A DNA stretch of 43,057 nucleotides from CAVQEK01 sp964596645 (GTDB lineage: Bacteria; Bacteroidota; Bacteroidia; Cytophagales; Cyclobacteriaceae). This document shows, piece after piece, positions 26,795-35,673 of the stretch. The translations under genes were made by a program, and so were the position numbers. Under the pieces are notes generated by a model that was not told where the DNA came from, searched no databases, and saw nothing but the letters and a program-made list of their open reading frames with translations. Location of the stretch: positions 1 to 43,057 of the forward strand of contig CAZQVB010000036.1 of NCBI GenBank assembly GCA_964596645.1. Reading direction: 5' to 3'. The stretch's first letter is position 1, and the number at the start of each line of letters is the position of its first letter.

Positions 26795-27715
26795 ATGATC
26801 ACAATCATGATAGCAAAAAGAACAATCACCGCCATGCTGATGGCGGTGCTCGCCCTGCCGGTACTGGCTCAGGATGCTGCTACCCCCGCCGATACCTCGT
26901 ATTGGAAACGGTCTTTTAAGGCAGGCCTCACCTTCAATCAGGCCTCCTTCAGCTCCAACTGGAAGGCCGGTGGTGTTAACTCAATCGGGTTCAATAGTTT
27001 CGTGAACTTTCAGGCCAACTACCTGAAAGGCAAGCACAGCTGGGACAACCAGATCGACTTGCAATATGGCTATGTAAACAATGAAGGTCAGGGTGCACGC
27101 AAAAGCATCGACCGCATCTTTCTCGATACCAAATACGGTTACCAGATCAGCGAACACTGGAATACGTTCCTGGCGCTCAATTTTGTATCGCAATTTGCCA
27201 AGGGATTTCAGTATGACGATGTAGGCGGTATAGAGCAAAGCCTGCTGATTTCAGACTTTCTGTCGCCGGCCTTTATCACTACATCGTGGGGCTTTGAGTA
27301 TGTGCCCACCGACTACTTCAACCTGCGGCTTGCGCCTTTTGCGCCGCGCATTACCATAGTGGCCAACGACGACGTGTTCGACAATGTGGAAAACAACTAC
27401 GGGGTGGATCCCGGAGAAAATGTGCGGTATGAGTGGCTGGCTTTTCAGGCACTGGCAGACTTTGATAAGGACCTCACCGACAATATCAACCTGAAAATGA
27501 TCTATATACTATTTATGAATTATCAGGAATTGTCCTTCAAGCAGATCGACCACAGGTTTGACGGCATTCTTACGGCGAGCATTACCAAGTACATTGATGT
27601 AAACTTATTCGTGTCGCTGCTCTACGACAGAGACCAGGACGACGACGTGCAGGTGAGCCAGGGCCTTGGCATTGGTTTCATGTACAAAATCGCCAACTTT
27701 AAAGAAAAGGACTAG
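26795..27715 (+). CDS. DUF3078 outer-membrane barrel-like protein
   Basis: A 306-residue protein with a signal peptide (cleavage near ALPVLAQ; a second ATG at 26807 gives a better signal n-region) and a DUF3078 pattern: WKRSFKAGLTFNQASFSSNWKAGGVNS near the N-terminus, then repeated amphipathic strands. The function of DUF3078 in Bacteroidota is unknown; the barrel-like composition suggests an outer-membrane location. The gene ends at a bidirectional terminator shared with the convergent SDR gene. Confidence 0.88.
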   Translation: MITIMIAKRTITAMLMAVLALPVLAQDAATPADTSYWKRSFKAGLTFNQASFSSNWKAGGVNSIGFNSFVNFQANYLKGKHSWDNQIDLQYGYVNNEGQGARKSIDRIFLDTKYGYQISEHWNTFLALNFVSQFAKGFQYDDVGGIEQSLLISDFLSPAFITTSWGFEYVPTDYFNLRLAPFAPRITIVANDDVFDNVENNYGVDPGENVRYEWLAFQALADFDKDLTDNINLKMIYILFMNYQELSFKQIDHRFDGILTASITKYIDVNLFVSLLYDRDQDDDVQVSQGLGIGFMYKIANFKEKD

Positions 27716-27737
27716 CCGCGAACACAGTGGCTTGAGC

Positions 27738-27775
27738 AAGGGCAGGGGTTGTGCGCAATTCCTGCCCTTTTTTTT
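27738..27775 (+). terminator. Terminator between DUF3078 and SDR genes
   Basis: AAGGGCAGG (27738-27746) pairs with CCTGCCCTT (27761-27769), followed by a T-run to 27775. It terminates the DUF3078 transcript; its A/T-rich flanks may also stop the convergent minus-strand SDR transcript. The T-run overlaps the SDR stop codon. Confidence 0.88.
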
Positions 27776-28565
27776 ATTCTCCTGCCGGCTTGCCAATGGT
27801 GGCAAGCATGCCTCCATCCACATACACTATCTGGCCATTGACAAAATTGCTTGCCTGAGAGGCCAGAAAGATGGCTGCGCCTACGAGCTCATCAGGATTG
27901 CCCCAGCGCCCTGCCGGGGTGCGGCTGATGATGAACTCATTCAGCGGATTGCCGGGTTGTCGTAAGGGGGCGGTCATTTCAGTGGCGAAATAGCCCGGCC
28001 CTATGCCATTGATCTGAATATTGTGCCTGGCCCACTCGGTGGCCATGCTGCGGGTGAGCATCTTCAGGCCGCCTTTCGATGCCGCATAGCCACCCGTGGT
28101 GTTGCGGCCGAGCTCGCTCATCATGGAGCAAATGTTAATGATCTTACCGCGCTGCCTTTCTATCATGTGCCGTACTGCCGCTTTCGACACTATAAAAGGT
28201 CCGCGCAGGTTGATGCGCAGGTTGTTGTCGAACATTTCCAGTGGCATTTCTTCCAGTGGCGCACGCAGGTTTACCCCGGCGTTGTTCACCAATATATCCA
28301 GCGGACCTACGCCCTGCTCTATATCGTGAATCAAACCGGCCACCTGCTGCTCGTCGGTTACGTCGCACAAAAATCCGTGCGCATCCACACCGGCATCTTT
28401 AAGTGCGTCGACTGCCGACTGCAATTTCTCCCGGGAACTGCGGCCATTGATCACAACCCGTGCCCCGGCCTGACCAAGACCTTTGGCGATGGCCAAACCC
28501 AAACCGGCTGTGCCGCCTGTGACGAGTGCTACTTTTTCAGAAAGATCAAAAAGTTGTATAGACAT
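27774..28565 (-). CDS. SDR oxidoreductase, gluconate 5-dehydrogenase-like
   Basis: NAD(P)-dependent short-chain dehydrogenase of 263 residues. The cofactor-binding motif is TGGTAGLG (about residues 16-23), followed by NNAG, a serine in ICSMMSELG, and the catalytic Y-AAS-K in YAASKGG. The C-terminus WGNPDELVGAAIFLASQASNFVNGQIVYVDGG fits the classical SDR family. Overall it most resembles gluconate 5-dehydrogenase (IdnO-type), which acts on 5-keto-D-gluconate, but the substrate cannot be fixed from sequence. It is transcribed away from the penicillin-acylase gene across 206 bases. Confidence 0.85.
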   Translation of the reverse strand: MSIQLFDLSEKVALVTGGTAGLGLAIAKGLGQAGARVVINGRSSREKLQSAVDALKDAGVDAHGFLCDVTDEQQVAGLIHDIEQGVGPLDILVNNAGVNLRAPLEEMPLEMFDNNLRINLRGPFIVSKAAVRHMIERQRGKIINICSMMSELGRNTTGGYAASKGGLKMLTRSMATEWARHNIQINGIGPGYFATEMTAPLRQPGNPLNEFIISRTPAGRWGNPDELVGAAIFLASQASNFVNGQIVYVDGGMLATIGKPAGE

Positions 28566-28680
28566 GATTACTATGATTAAGTGCCAGTTGCAAAGATTGG
28601 CAACGCCGGCTAAAAAACCTCAGCCCTGTGCAAAGAATTGAAGCTTCTCTGTTGCAACACATGCCCAGGCAACTGCGCCT

Positions 28681-28716
28681 AAAGCATTCTGCCAACTGCC
28701 TTCAGCAGTATGCTTT
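28681..28716. promoter_or_regulatory. Imperfect inverted repeat upstream of the acylase gene
   Basis: AAAGCAT-T-CTGC (28681-28692) pairs with GCAG-T-ATGCTTT (28705-28716), with a single T/T mismatch and a 12-base loop. TATTTTG words at about 28717 and 28737 nearby may be promoter parts. It lies in a divergent spacer, so it could regulate either gene, or be incidental. Confidence 0.65.
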
Positions 28717-28771
28717 ATTTTGCGCTACAAATCCTCTATTTTGAGAACATTTTCAAGCGGGTTTCACCTTT

Positions 28772-31198
28772 ATGAAATATTTCAAGTTCACCATCACTTT
28801 TCTTTTCACCCTGGCTCTTTTCGTTGGCATGCACTTCAAGTTCAGTCAGGTGCCCCCGCCAGGCAAATTTCTCGATCCATTTCATGGTTTTTGGCAAAAT
28901 GCCAGCAATGAAGCCATCGATGCCCCTGCGCATCTGCCGTTGGCCAATCTGAGCGCCCCCGTGCGCATATACTACGACGAGCACCTTATTCCGCACATTT
29001 TTGCCGATAACCAGCTCGACCTATACCGGGCGGTGGGCTACGTGCAGGCATACCATCGGCTTTGGCAGATGGAGCTGCAAACGCACGACGCCGCCGGCCG
29101 GCTCAGCGAGATCGTGGGCCCCGCCACACTGGACCGCGACAGGCTCAAGCGCCGGCAAGGTATGCGCACAAGCGCCTTGAAAACCTTGCAGAAGTGGGAA
29201 AGTATTCCTGAAATAGATCAGGTAATCGCCGCCTATACCGAAGGAGTAAATGCCTACATCGCGTCGCTGGCGTACGCGCAGTACCCCATTGAATACAAAC
29301 TTCTGGACTACGCCCCCGAGCCATGGACTAAGCTGAAATGTGTGCTGCTGCTCAAATACATGTCGGCTATGCTCACGCTGAACGAGTCGGATATGGAAAA
29401 CACAAATGCATTCAGGCTGCTTGGTGCTGAAGACTTTAATATGCTGTTTCCCGATATGCCGACGGGGATAGTACCGGTAATTGCAAAACCGGATGGCTGG
29501 GAAATAGAACCTGTGCCTGTGCCGACACCCAACGACTCGATCGGTCATTTCCCCACCTTACGCCAGCCTGCTGATAAAATGCCCAGAGCGCTGGGCAGCA
29601 ACAACTGGGCGGTGGCCGGCACCAAGACACAGTCGGGCTACCCCATACTCTGCAACGACATGCACCTGGGCCTAAGGCTGCCGAATATATGGTTTCAAAT
29701 CCAGGCACACACACCAGACATGAACGTGTTTGGTCACACCATACCCGGCGCGCCATTTATCATCACAGGCTTCAACGATTCTATCGCCTGGGGATTTACC
29801 AATGCTTACCGCGATCTGGTCGATTGGTATACGGTGGAGTATAAAGATGCACGCAAAAACCAATACCGCTACGACGGCAAGTGGATGAATACGCGCAAAG
29901 TGATAGAAACAGTGAAAGTGCGTGGCCTGGACGACGTAACCGACACGGTGGTGTATACCCACCAGGGTCCGGTGGTGTATGATGCCCGTTTTCCTGTAAA
30001 CCCAGAGAAAACCAATCTGGCCATGCGCTGGCTGGCGCACGAAGAATCGCTGGAGCCGCTGGCATTTTTGCAGATGGCCAGGGCTCAGAACTACGGTGAA
30101 TTTCAAGATGCGATCAGGCATTTCCAATGCCCCCCACAGAATATAGCCTTTGCGTCAGCAGCGGGCGATGTGGCCATGCACATACAGGGGCATTTTCCGC
30201 TCAAGTGGCCAGGGCAAGGCAAGTTCATCCTTGATGGCAGTCAGGAAATAAACGGCTGGCACGGCTTCATACCGCCCGGGCACAATCCTGCCGAAGTAAA
30301 CCCTGCGCGTGGCTTCGTCAGTTCGGCCAATCAACACCCCGTAGATTCGCTATACCCCTACTACACCTACGCCGACCACTTTGAGTACTTCCGCAATGTG
30401 CGCCTGCACCGCATGCTGGACAGCCTGGAGCTGGTGACACCGCAGCACATGCAGCGCCTTCAATTGGACAACTACAGTGTGCGTGCAGAGATGATTCTGC
30501 CCCTCTTGCTCGATAGCCTCGCCACCAGCACGCTCAGTGGCCGTGCTTCGAGAATAGCCGACGAATTGCGCGGGTGGAACTACCACTACGCAGCCAATGA
30601 AGCAGCTCCGGCCTACTTCGAACTGTGGTGGAAAAACCTGTATGATATGCTTTGGGATGAGTTTGAAAGTGACAGCATGGCCCTGGAAAAACCAAGCGCC
30701 TACATTACCATGCAGCTCATGCATGAAAAGCCTGCCATGAAGTATGTGGACGAACAGAATACCCCCGAGCAGGAGTCGCTGACAGATTTGATACAAAATT
30801 CTTTTTATAAAACCCTGAGCAAGATCGACGAATGGGAACAGGAGCGCGATACACTCATCACCTGGTCGGGCATGCGAACAACGGACATCAGCCACATGAT
30901 CCCTTTCCTCACGCCATTCTCTTATCAGGACCTGCCGGTAGGTGGCCATGCGTCGGCGTTGAATGCCATCACCGGCTCCAATGGACCCAGCCAACGGCTG
31001 GTGGTGCAGTTGGGGCCGGAAGTAAAAGCCTACAGCACGTACCCCGGTGGCCAGTCGGGCAACCCCGGCAGCCCCCACTACGACCACTTCATCGACTCCT
31101 GGGTACAGGGCCGGTATGTGGAGTTATTGTTTTTGAAGCAAGAACCAGCCGGTGACGAAGGCATTATTTTTATGCACACATTAGAACCTGAACAATGA
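28772..31198 (+). CDS. Penicillin-acylase-family Ntn hydrolase
   Basis: Envelope or periplasmic amidase of 808 residues that should cleave itself into alpha and beta chains. A hydrophobic N-terminal helix (residues 5-20) acts as anchor or signal. The beta chain begins at S276 in the motif LGSNNWAVAG, the expected nucleophile. HLGLRLPNIWFQ, GFNDSIAWGFTN and the later ITGSNGPSQRLVVQLGP are family features. Such enzymes hydrolyse beta-lactam side chains, acyl-homoserine lactones or other N-acyl amides; the substrate is not evident. The stop overlaps the next gene start as ATGA, so it is the head of an operon with the small membrane protein and possibly SpmA-SpmB. Confidence 0.93.
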   Translation: MKYFKFTITFLFTLALFVGMHFKFSQVPPPGKFLDPFHGFWQNASNEAIDAPAHLPLANLSAPVRIYYDEHLIPHIFADNQLDLYRAVGYVQAYHRLWQMELQTHDAAGRLSEIVGPATLDRDRLKRRQGMRTSALKTLQKWESIPEIDQVIAAYTEGVNAYIASLAYAQYPIEYKLLDYAPEPWTKLKCVLLLKYMSAMLTLNESDMENTNAFRLLGAEDFNMLFPDMPTGIVPVIAKPDGWEIEPVPVPTPNDSIGHFPTLRQPADKMPRALGSNNWAVAGTKTQSGYPILCNDMHLGLRLPNIWFQIQAHTPDMNVFGHTIPGAPFIITGFNDSIAWGFTNAYRDLVDWYTVEYKDARKNQYRYDGKWMNTRKVIETVKVRGLDDVTDTVVYTHQGPVVYDARFPVNPEKTNLAMRWLAHEESLEPLAFLQMARAQNYGEFQDAIRHFQCPPQNIAFASAAGDVAMHIQGHFPLKWPGQGKFILDGSQEINGWHGFIPPGHNPAEVNPARGFVSSANQHPVDSLYPYYTYADHFEYFRNVRLHRMLDSLELVTPQHMQRLQLDNYSVRAEMILPLLLDSLATSTLSGRASRIADELRGWNYHYAANEAAPAYFELWWKNLYDMLWDEFESDSMALEKPSAYITMQLMHEKPAMKYVDEQNTPEQESLTDLIQNSFYKTLSKIDEWEQERDTLITWSGMRTTDISHMIPFLTPFSYQDLPVGGHASALNAITGSNGPSQRLVVQLGPEVKAYSTYPGGQSGNPGSPHYDHFIDSWVQGRYVELLFLKQEPAGDEGIIFMHTLEPEQ

Positions 31199-31566
31199 AA
31201 ATTATACTGCGGATCATACTCATTGCAGGCTTGGCTTACCTGGCCGAGGCTTTTTTCCCCTGGTGGTCGGTCGGCGTGGTGGCCTTCGCAGTGACGGCGC
31301 TTTTAGCGGCCAAATCTTCGTGGAATGCCTTCTTTAGTGGCTTTTTTGGCATTGGCTTGTTGTGGCTCATCATGGCCTACGCCATCGACCGCGATACCGA
31401 CGCCCTCTTGAGCAGTAAAATTGCAGCCTTGTTTTCACTGACAGAAAGCCTTTACCTGATGCTCATCACCGCTGCAGTGGGTGGCATAGCCGGCGGATTT
31501 GCAAGCCTTTGCGGACACTTCTTTAGAAAATTGTTTGAAAAACGACCCTCCGGCTACTATTACTGA
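31195..31566 (+). CDS. Small integral membrane protein, unknown function
   Basis: A 123-residue hydrophobic protein with about four membrane segments (2-20, 24-42, 45-65, 85-110) and a basic C-terminal end (RKLFEKRPSGYYY). The family is not recognised. Its ATG overlaps the stop of the acylase gene, indicating translational coupling, and the SpmA-SpmB-like gene follows 36 bases later. A partner role for either neighbour is plausible but unproven. Confidence 0.75.
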   Translation: MKIILRIILIAGLAYLAEAFFPWWSVGVVAFAVTALLAAKSSWNAFFSGFFGIGLLWLIMAYAIDRDTDALLSSKIAALFSLTESLYLMLITAAVGGIAGGFASLCGHFFRKLFEKRPSGYYY

Positions 31567-31602
31567 GCCGGCCCCTTACATTTACAGCATAACCCACGGC
31601 GG

Positions 31603-32880
31603 ATGGTTCTGAATTATATATGGATTTCATTTTTTCTGGTCGGCTTTGTGGTGGCCCTTATCCGTGTGGTGGGCTTTTATTTCCGATCATTTTTCGCAGA
31701 GTACGGCATCATGTTCGACATGGCCGACTTGCAGGTTTTCTCGGCGATCGTAAACAGCACCTTCGAAATGGCCGAGACGAGCGTGAACATTGCCCTGTAC
31801 CTGATCGGCATCATGACGCTGTGGCTGGGCATCATGAAGATAGGAGAAGACGGCGGGGCGGTACGGGCACTTTCCTATCTGGTGGGGCCATTTTTTCAAC
31901 GGCTCTTCCCCGGCCTGCCAAAAAACCACCCTGCAGGCGGCTCCATCCTTATGAACTTCTCTGCCAATATGCTCGGGCTGGACAACGCCGCCACACCCCT
32001 CGGACTCAAGGCCATGGACGAACTACAGGAGCTGAACACACAAAAAGATACCGCCAGCAATGCACAAATCATGTTTTTGGTGCTCAACACCTCCGGGCTC
32101 ACGCTGATACCGGTGAGCGTAATGGCGCTGCGGGCAGCCGCCGGAGCTGGCAATCCGGCCGATGTGTTTCTGCCCATCTTACTGGCCACCTACTTCAGCA
32201 CCCTGGCCGGCCTCATCGTGGTGTCAATCTACCAAAAGATCAACCTGTTCGATCGGGTCATACTTACGTACCTTGTCGCGATCAGCCTGGTAATAGCGGG
32301 CATCATTTATTTTTTCATGAACCTGCCGCAGGAAAAAGTAGGGCCGGTGAGCAGCCTGGCCGGCAACTTTATCTTGTTCTCCTTCATCGTGGGGTTCATA
32401 GCCCTGGCGGCCAGGCGCAGGGTGAACATCTACGAGAGCTTTGTAGACGGTGCGGTAGACGGCTTTAAAATAGCGGTGAAAATAATACCCTACCTGGTTG
32501 CCATGCTGGTGGCCATAGGCGTGTTTCGGGCATCGGGCGCCATGGAGATCATCATTGAGGCTCTGCGGTGGATTTTTAGTGTGTTCGGCGTCAACACTGA
32601 CTTTGTGCCTGCCCTACCCACCGCTTTGATGAAACCCCTCAGTGGCAGTGGCGCCAGAGGCATGATGGTAGAAGCCATGGACACCTACGGCGCCGACTCC
32701 TTCGTAGGCAGGCTCGCCTCTACCTTTCAGGGCTCTACGGAAACCACATTTTATATTATTGCCGTTTACTTTGGCTCGGTGAACATCAAAAAAACCCGTC
32801 ACGCGCTCACCTGTGGGCTTATTGCCGACTTAGCCGGCGTGGTGGCTGCCATTTTTATAAGTTACCTTTTCTTTCATTGA
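31603..32880 (+). CDS. SpmA-SpmB fusion, nucleoside-recognition-domain membrane protein
   Basis: A 425-residue multi-spanning membrane protein that joins what are separate SpmA and SpmB proteins in spore formers. The first half carries PAGGSILMNFSANMLGLDNAATPLGLKAM, a Gate/nucleoside-recognition pattern; the second half carries LPTALMKPLSGSGARGMMVEAM and TFQGSTETTFYIIAVYFGS. Both halves have the repeated glycine-rich gate motif. In non-spore-formers these proteins are of unknown role, perhaps transport. It shares an operon-like run with the acylase and small membrane protein. Confidence 0.9.
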   Translation: MVLNYIWISFFLVGFVVALIRVVGFYFRSFFAEYGIMFDMADLQVFSAIVNSTFEMAETSVNIALYLIGIMTLWLGIMKIGEDGGAVRALSYLVGPFFQRLFPGLPKNHPAGGSILMNFSANMLGLDNAATPLGLKAMDELQELNTQKDTASNAQIMFLVLNTSGLTLIPVSVMALRAAAGAGNPADVFLPILLATYFSTLAGLIVVSIYQKINLFDRVILTYLVAISLVIAGIIYFFMNLPQEKVGPVSSLAGNFILFSFIVGFIALAARRRVNIYESFVDGAVDGFKIAVKIIPYLVAMLVAIGVFRASGAMEIIIEALRWIFSVFGVNTDFVPALPTALMKPLSGSGARGMMVEAMDTYGADSFVGRLASTFQGSTETTFYIIAVYFGSVNIKKTRHALTCGLIADLAGVVAAIFISYLFFH

Positions 32881-33010
32881 TATATTAAAAGCCGATACCA
32901 CCTCCAAGCGTTCAGCCACTCTTTCATCATTTTGAAAATAGACAAGGGCGGCATTGCGAGGAGATTTAATTGTGACTATTTAAAGATAAATTAGGACTAT
33001 ACTTTACAGC

Positions 33011-33469
33011 ATGGACACACTGATTGACAGAAAGCAAGACAAAGTTTACGATCTGGCCAAGAATCACTTCCTCGGAGAGTTTCCTTCCAACCTGCCCATA
33101 GAAAAGGCCTATCTGCACATCGGCATTTATATGGGCTGGATCATAGAAAACGATCTGTATTCGGAATACTTTGAAGAAGAAGCGGCCACCGAAATCTATC
33201 GTTTCAAGCGCCGCGACATTGGCTGCATCATACTGGCCGAAATCTGGAATGGCGCTTTGAGCCACGAGCTGTTCAGTGAAGATGCCAACCTTTTCACTTT
33301 CTACTACTACGCCGGCGGGCTGTTCAAGAAAGACTACCTGGAAGTGCTGGTGAAATCTCAGCCTACGTTCTACCATGTAGAAGACAGCTGGAACAACTTT
33401 ATGAAGATAAGTCAGCGCATGACAGCGCGCTTTCGCGAATGGAAAGCCCTGACTGAGACGATCGCCTAG
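33011..33469 (+). CDS. DUF7832-like small soluble protein
   Basis: A 152-residue soluble protein without signal peptide or membrane segment. The central part KAYLHIGIYMGWIIENDLYSEYFEEE recalls DUF7832-type proteins of Bacteroidota, some of which sit near toxin genes and could be immunity proteins. That family match is from memory of the pattern and is tentative. No toxin gene is visible beside it, only degenerate mobile sequences just downstream, which supports a mobile-cargo reading. Upstream spacer (32881-33010) is AT-rich with no terminator seen. Confidence 0.6.
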   Translation: MDTLIDRKQDKVYDLAKNHFLGEFPSNLPIEKAYLHIGIYMGWIIENDLYSEYFEEEAATEIYRFKRRDIGCIILAEIWNGALSHELFSEDANLFTFYYYAGGLFKKDYLEVLVKSQPTFYHVEDSWNNFMKISQRMTARFREWKALTETIA

Positions 33470-33480
33470 ACGCATATAAA

Positions 33481-33615
33481 AATGAGCATGCGGAGGAGTT
33501 GGCCAGAGTACACCAAATGCTTGATTCCTTTTTCTTGAAATAATACATCACTCTCAACAAAGGCAATGACATTACGGCCAAGGAGGCCTACAACATACTG
33601 TCTGGTCGCTCCGTC
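33481..33615 (+). pseudogene. Interrupted 5' part of a conjugative-element gene
   Basis: In the same frame as the next gene, this stretch codes NEHAEELARVHQMLDSFFLK, then TAA at 33541-33543, then YITLNKGNDITAKEAYNILSG, which runs straight into the ATG at 33616. The GNDITAKEAYN segment belongs to the following protein's family, so the annotated ATG is internal to the ancestral gene. The stop codon and loss of the 5' part mean this gene is a remnant. Confidence 0.65.
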
Positions 33616-34431
33616 ATGAAGACCTTTGTGCGGGAGGAAGCTTTTAATCTTTCCGCCCTGGACAGCAAGGGCAACGTCCTTGCTGTACATAAGCCCAAAA
33701 ACCTATCCGATGCCAGGGCCCTCGTTGCAGATCAAGTAAAATTACAGGATGAGACCGTAAAACCCCATCAATATCTTTTGCAGCAGGGCCGCCAACAGCT
33801 GCGCATCTTTGATAAGGACGGCAAGGAATTTCCTGTGGCCGGAAAACTTGAAGTTGTTCATACCTATATGCAGGGCGATTCCCTTTTCTCCGGTCATTAT
33901 GCCGCCAGTGATCTAAAGGACGCCAAAAACACCGTTGATAAACTGGCCAAATCTCCTGAGGATGACAAGCGCTCTAAGGGCTTTTCTATCGTCGATGCCG
34001 ATACAAAAATTCCTCTGTTCAAATATGACGCCGCCGGAAAAGAACTCGATCTCGCACCCGATGGCCGCCGTGAGCAGGTATGGGTGAAATTGGATCTTAG
34101 CCCGCGTAGCCCGCGTGGCCTGCGTAACCAGGTAGCGCCTTACCTCCATACGTATTTCCCTAACTATGGCTTTGACCTGGTTAAAGAACTGGATAAACTC
34201 CCGCTCTCCGCTCATCAGGCCATGCCTAAGAAGCCTGACCTGTTCAACTCCATTGCTCGCGGTAATCTGCAGGCCGTTTACCTGGATGCCCCTGACAAAT
34301 CCCGGGAGTTGGTTTATGTCGCCGCTGATCCGCAGTTTAAAAAGCTTAAAATGCTCGATAAGGACTTTAGAACCATCCAGCAGGCCCCTGCTACCGAACA
34401 TGTCAAGGAACCAACCATTGAAAGGGTATAA
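33616..34431 (+). CDS. 5'-truncated conjugative-plasmid-type hypothetical protein
   Basis: A 271-residue frame. Its C-terminal third, VWVKLDLSPRSPRG ... PNYGFDLVKELDKLP ... GNLQAVYLDAP ... DPQFKKLKMLDKDF, matches a hypothetical protein family of Bacteroidota conjugative elements (pattern NYGFDLE.L, GN.QSV, NPQFK..N.YD). Family members have an upstream portion that begins with a KGN-ITLKEAYNL segment; here that precedes the ATG and is cut by a stop. The gene may therefore be a pseudogene, although the frame downstream is intact. It is followed two bases later by the PH-domain gene. Confidence 0.7.
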   Translation: MKTFVREEAFNLSALDSKGNVLAVHKPKNLSDARALVADQVKLQDETVKPHQYLLQQGRQQLRIFDKDGKEFPVAGKLEVVHTYMQGDSLFSGHYAASDLKDAKNTVDKLAKSPEDDKRSKGFSIVDADTKIPLFKYDAAGKELDLAPDGRREQVWVKLDLSPRSPRGLRNQVAPYLHTYFPNYGFDLVKELDKLPLSAHQAMPKKPDLFNSIARGNLQAVYLDAPDKSRELVYVAADPQFKKLKMLDKDFRTIQQAPATEHVKEPTIERV

Positions 34432-34433
34432 CC

Positions 34434-34907
34434 ATGCCGAACGCCGTCATGCTCAATAACGTCGCTTATCAACGTCTGCATCCCAGCACGGCTTATTGCT
34501 TTGCTTCTATTGCCGGATGGCTCTTTGCTGCTTTGCTTTGCTTTGCCGCTGCCTTCTGGATCAACCTGTTCGCTTTACCTGCGCTGGTATTACTCGGGAT
34601 AGCCCTTTACCGCTTTCTCTATACCAGAAACATCCTCTACCTGATCAATGAGGAAATGATCAAAATCAGAACTGGGATCTTTGGCTTTCGTATCAGTACC
34701 CTTGAACTCTATCGCGTCAAAGATTATATTGTGTTGCAACCCCTTTATATGCGTATATTTAATATCATGACCCTAAAGCTCCTGACCACCGATTCCAGTA
34801 CCAAAAGCATTTCGCTCTCTGGCATTCCCATCTCCGATGTGCCGGACCGCATTAGAAACTACGTACAGATCGCCAGGTCTAAAAGCCGTATCGTTGAACT
34901 CAACTAA
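34434..34907 (+). CDS. Bacterial PH-domain membrane protein
   Basis: A 157-residue protein with two membrane helices (about residues 20-39 and 43-60) and a bacterial PH-like domain (bPH2/DUF304) in the C-terminal half: NILYLINEEMIKIRTGIFGFRISTLELYRVKDY, followed by TLKLLTTDSS and SGIP. The function is unknown. It follows the truncated conjugative-element gene almost without spacer, and proteins of this type accompany it in mobile elements, so I place it in the same remnant. Confidence 0.7.
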   Translation: MPNAVMLNNVAYQRLHPSTAYCFASIAGWLFAALLCFAAAFWINLFALPALVLLGIALYRFLYTRNILYLINEEMIKIRTGIFGFRISTLELYRVKDYIVLQPLYMRIFNIMTLKLLTTDSSTKSISLSGIPISDVPDRIRNYVQIARSKSRIVELN

Positions 34908-34926
34908 CCAAACTAACCCTACTCCA

Positions 34927-35430
34927 ATGAAAAATTTCTTATTCCCCGCCCTGTTATTCGCAATCCTCGCCTGCTTCTCTTCCTGTGATGATGGCAACAG
35001 TGATGATGAACCCATCGGTAAGGCCGTCGATATTCGGTATGAATTTGAGTTCGATGGGGACTTTGAGCTATATACAATTTTGTTAATATTCACTGACTTT
35101 ACTATGGATAACGATATTGCCGATCTCCAGATCACTGTCCCCAGTGCTTTGCAGTGGACCCTTACAAATGATTATGGTACATCCTACACAGGCCCCATCT
35201 TGGCCAATAAATTGGTGGTCGTGTCCAATGAAAAAATAAGGCAATCCTCATTTACTTTTTCTGCTTTGTTGAGCAATGTCGAACAAGAACCTGGGTTTGA
35301 CCCGCTTACCGCTCAGATCAAGGTTTTTGCCGATGATAAGCTTGTGGAATCCTATGATTATATGTGGATCAGCGATGAAGATATTTCAAACGGCGTGGGC
35401 GGAACCATAGATTTCCTGTATCCGGACTGA
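34927..35430 (+). CDS. Small lipoprotein, unknown function
   Basis: A 167-residue protein with a lipoprotein-type signal ending FSSC (C20) or AC (C15) followed by DDGNSDDEP, typical of an outer-membrane lipoprotein spacer. I chose ATG 34927 as start because the preceding 30 codons look like read-through of the previous gene. The rest has several alternating hydrophobic strands (LYTILLIFTDF, LQITVPSALQW), suggesting an immunoglobulin-like or beta-sandwich fold. No family recognised. It is the last gene of the probable mobile remnant. Confidence 0.7.
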   Translation: MKNFLFPALLFAILACFSSCDDGNSDDEPIGKAVDIRYEFEFDGDFELYTILLIFTDFTMDNDIADLQITVPSALQWTLTNDYGTSYTGPILANKLVVVSNEKIRQSSFTFSALLSNVEQEPGFDPLTAQIKVFADDKLVESYDYMWISDEDISNGVGGTIDFLYPD

Positions 35431-35503
35431 TCAATGATGGTTATACTTTCTTATCCGGTTTTACCATTGTCATAACCGGTAGACAGCAAAAAGAAAAATA
35501 GGG

Positions 35504-35670
35504 TTACTTGGGTGGGGGGGGGAACTTCTCTATCTCCCGCTCTATGTTCTCTTTTTGTCTTTTCATCTCACCCACTATGATGTCCGCTATCGTCTGCGCC
35601 TGGTCCGACTCGATGATCTGCCAAATTGCACCTCGTTGTCAATCTTTATTTCAGATCTCTCTGCAAACAA
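35504..35670 (-). pseudogene. Degenerate coding remnant beside an M48 gene
   Basis: On the minus strand one frame reads ERSEIKIDNEVQF and a second, after a shift near 35621-35630, reads WQIIESDQAQTIADIIVGEM and an Arg/Glu-rich helix ending EREIEKFPPPPK before TAA. The proline run comes from a nine-base homopolymer at 35514-35522. Sequence looks like a former protein but no family is recognised. It begins directly after the M48 stop in the same frame, so it could also be former C-terminal sequence of that or another gene. Confidence 0.4.
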
Positions 35671-35673
35671 TCT

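Noticed and set aside
28566..28680. Additional GTTGC ... GCAAC hairpins in the SDR/acylase spacer
   Set aside because: Five-base arms are too short to separate from chance.
33011..33469. Immunity gene of a toxin-immunity pair
   Set aside because: The only support is a family resemblance; no toxin gene is present next to it.
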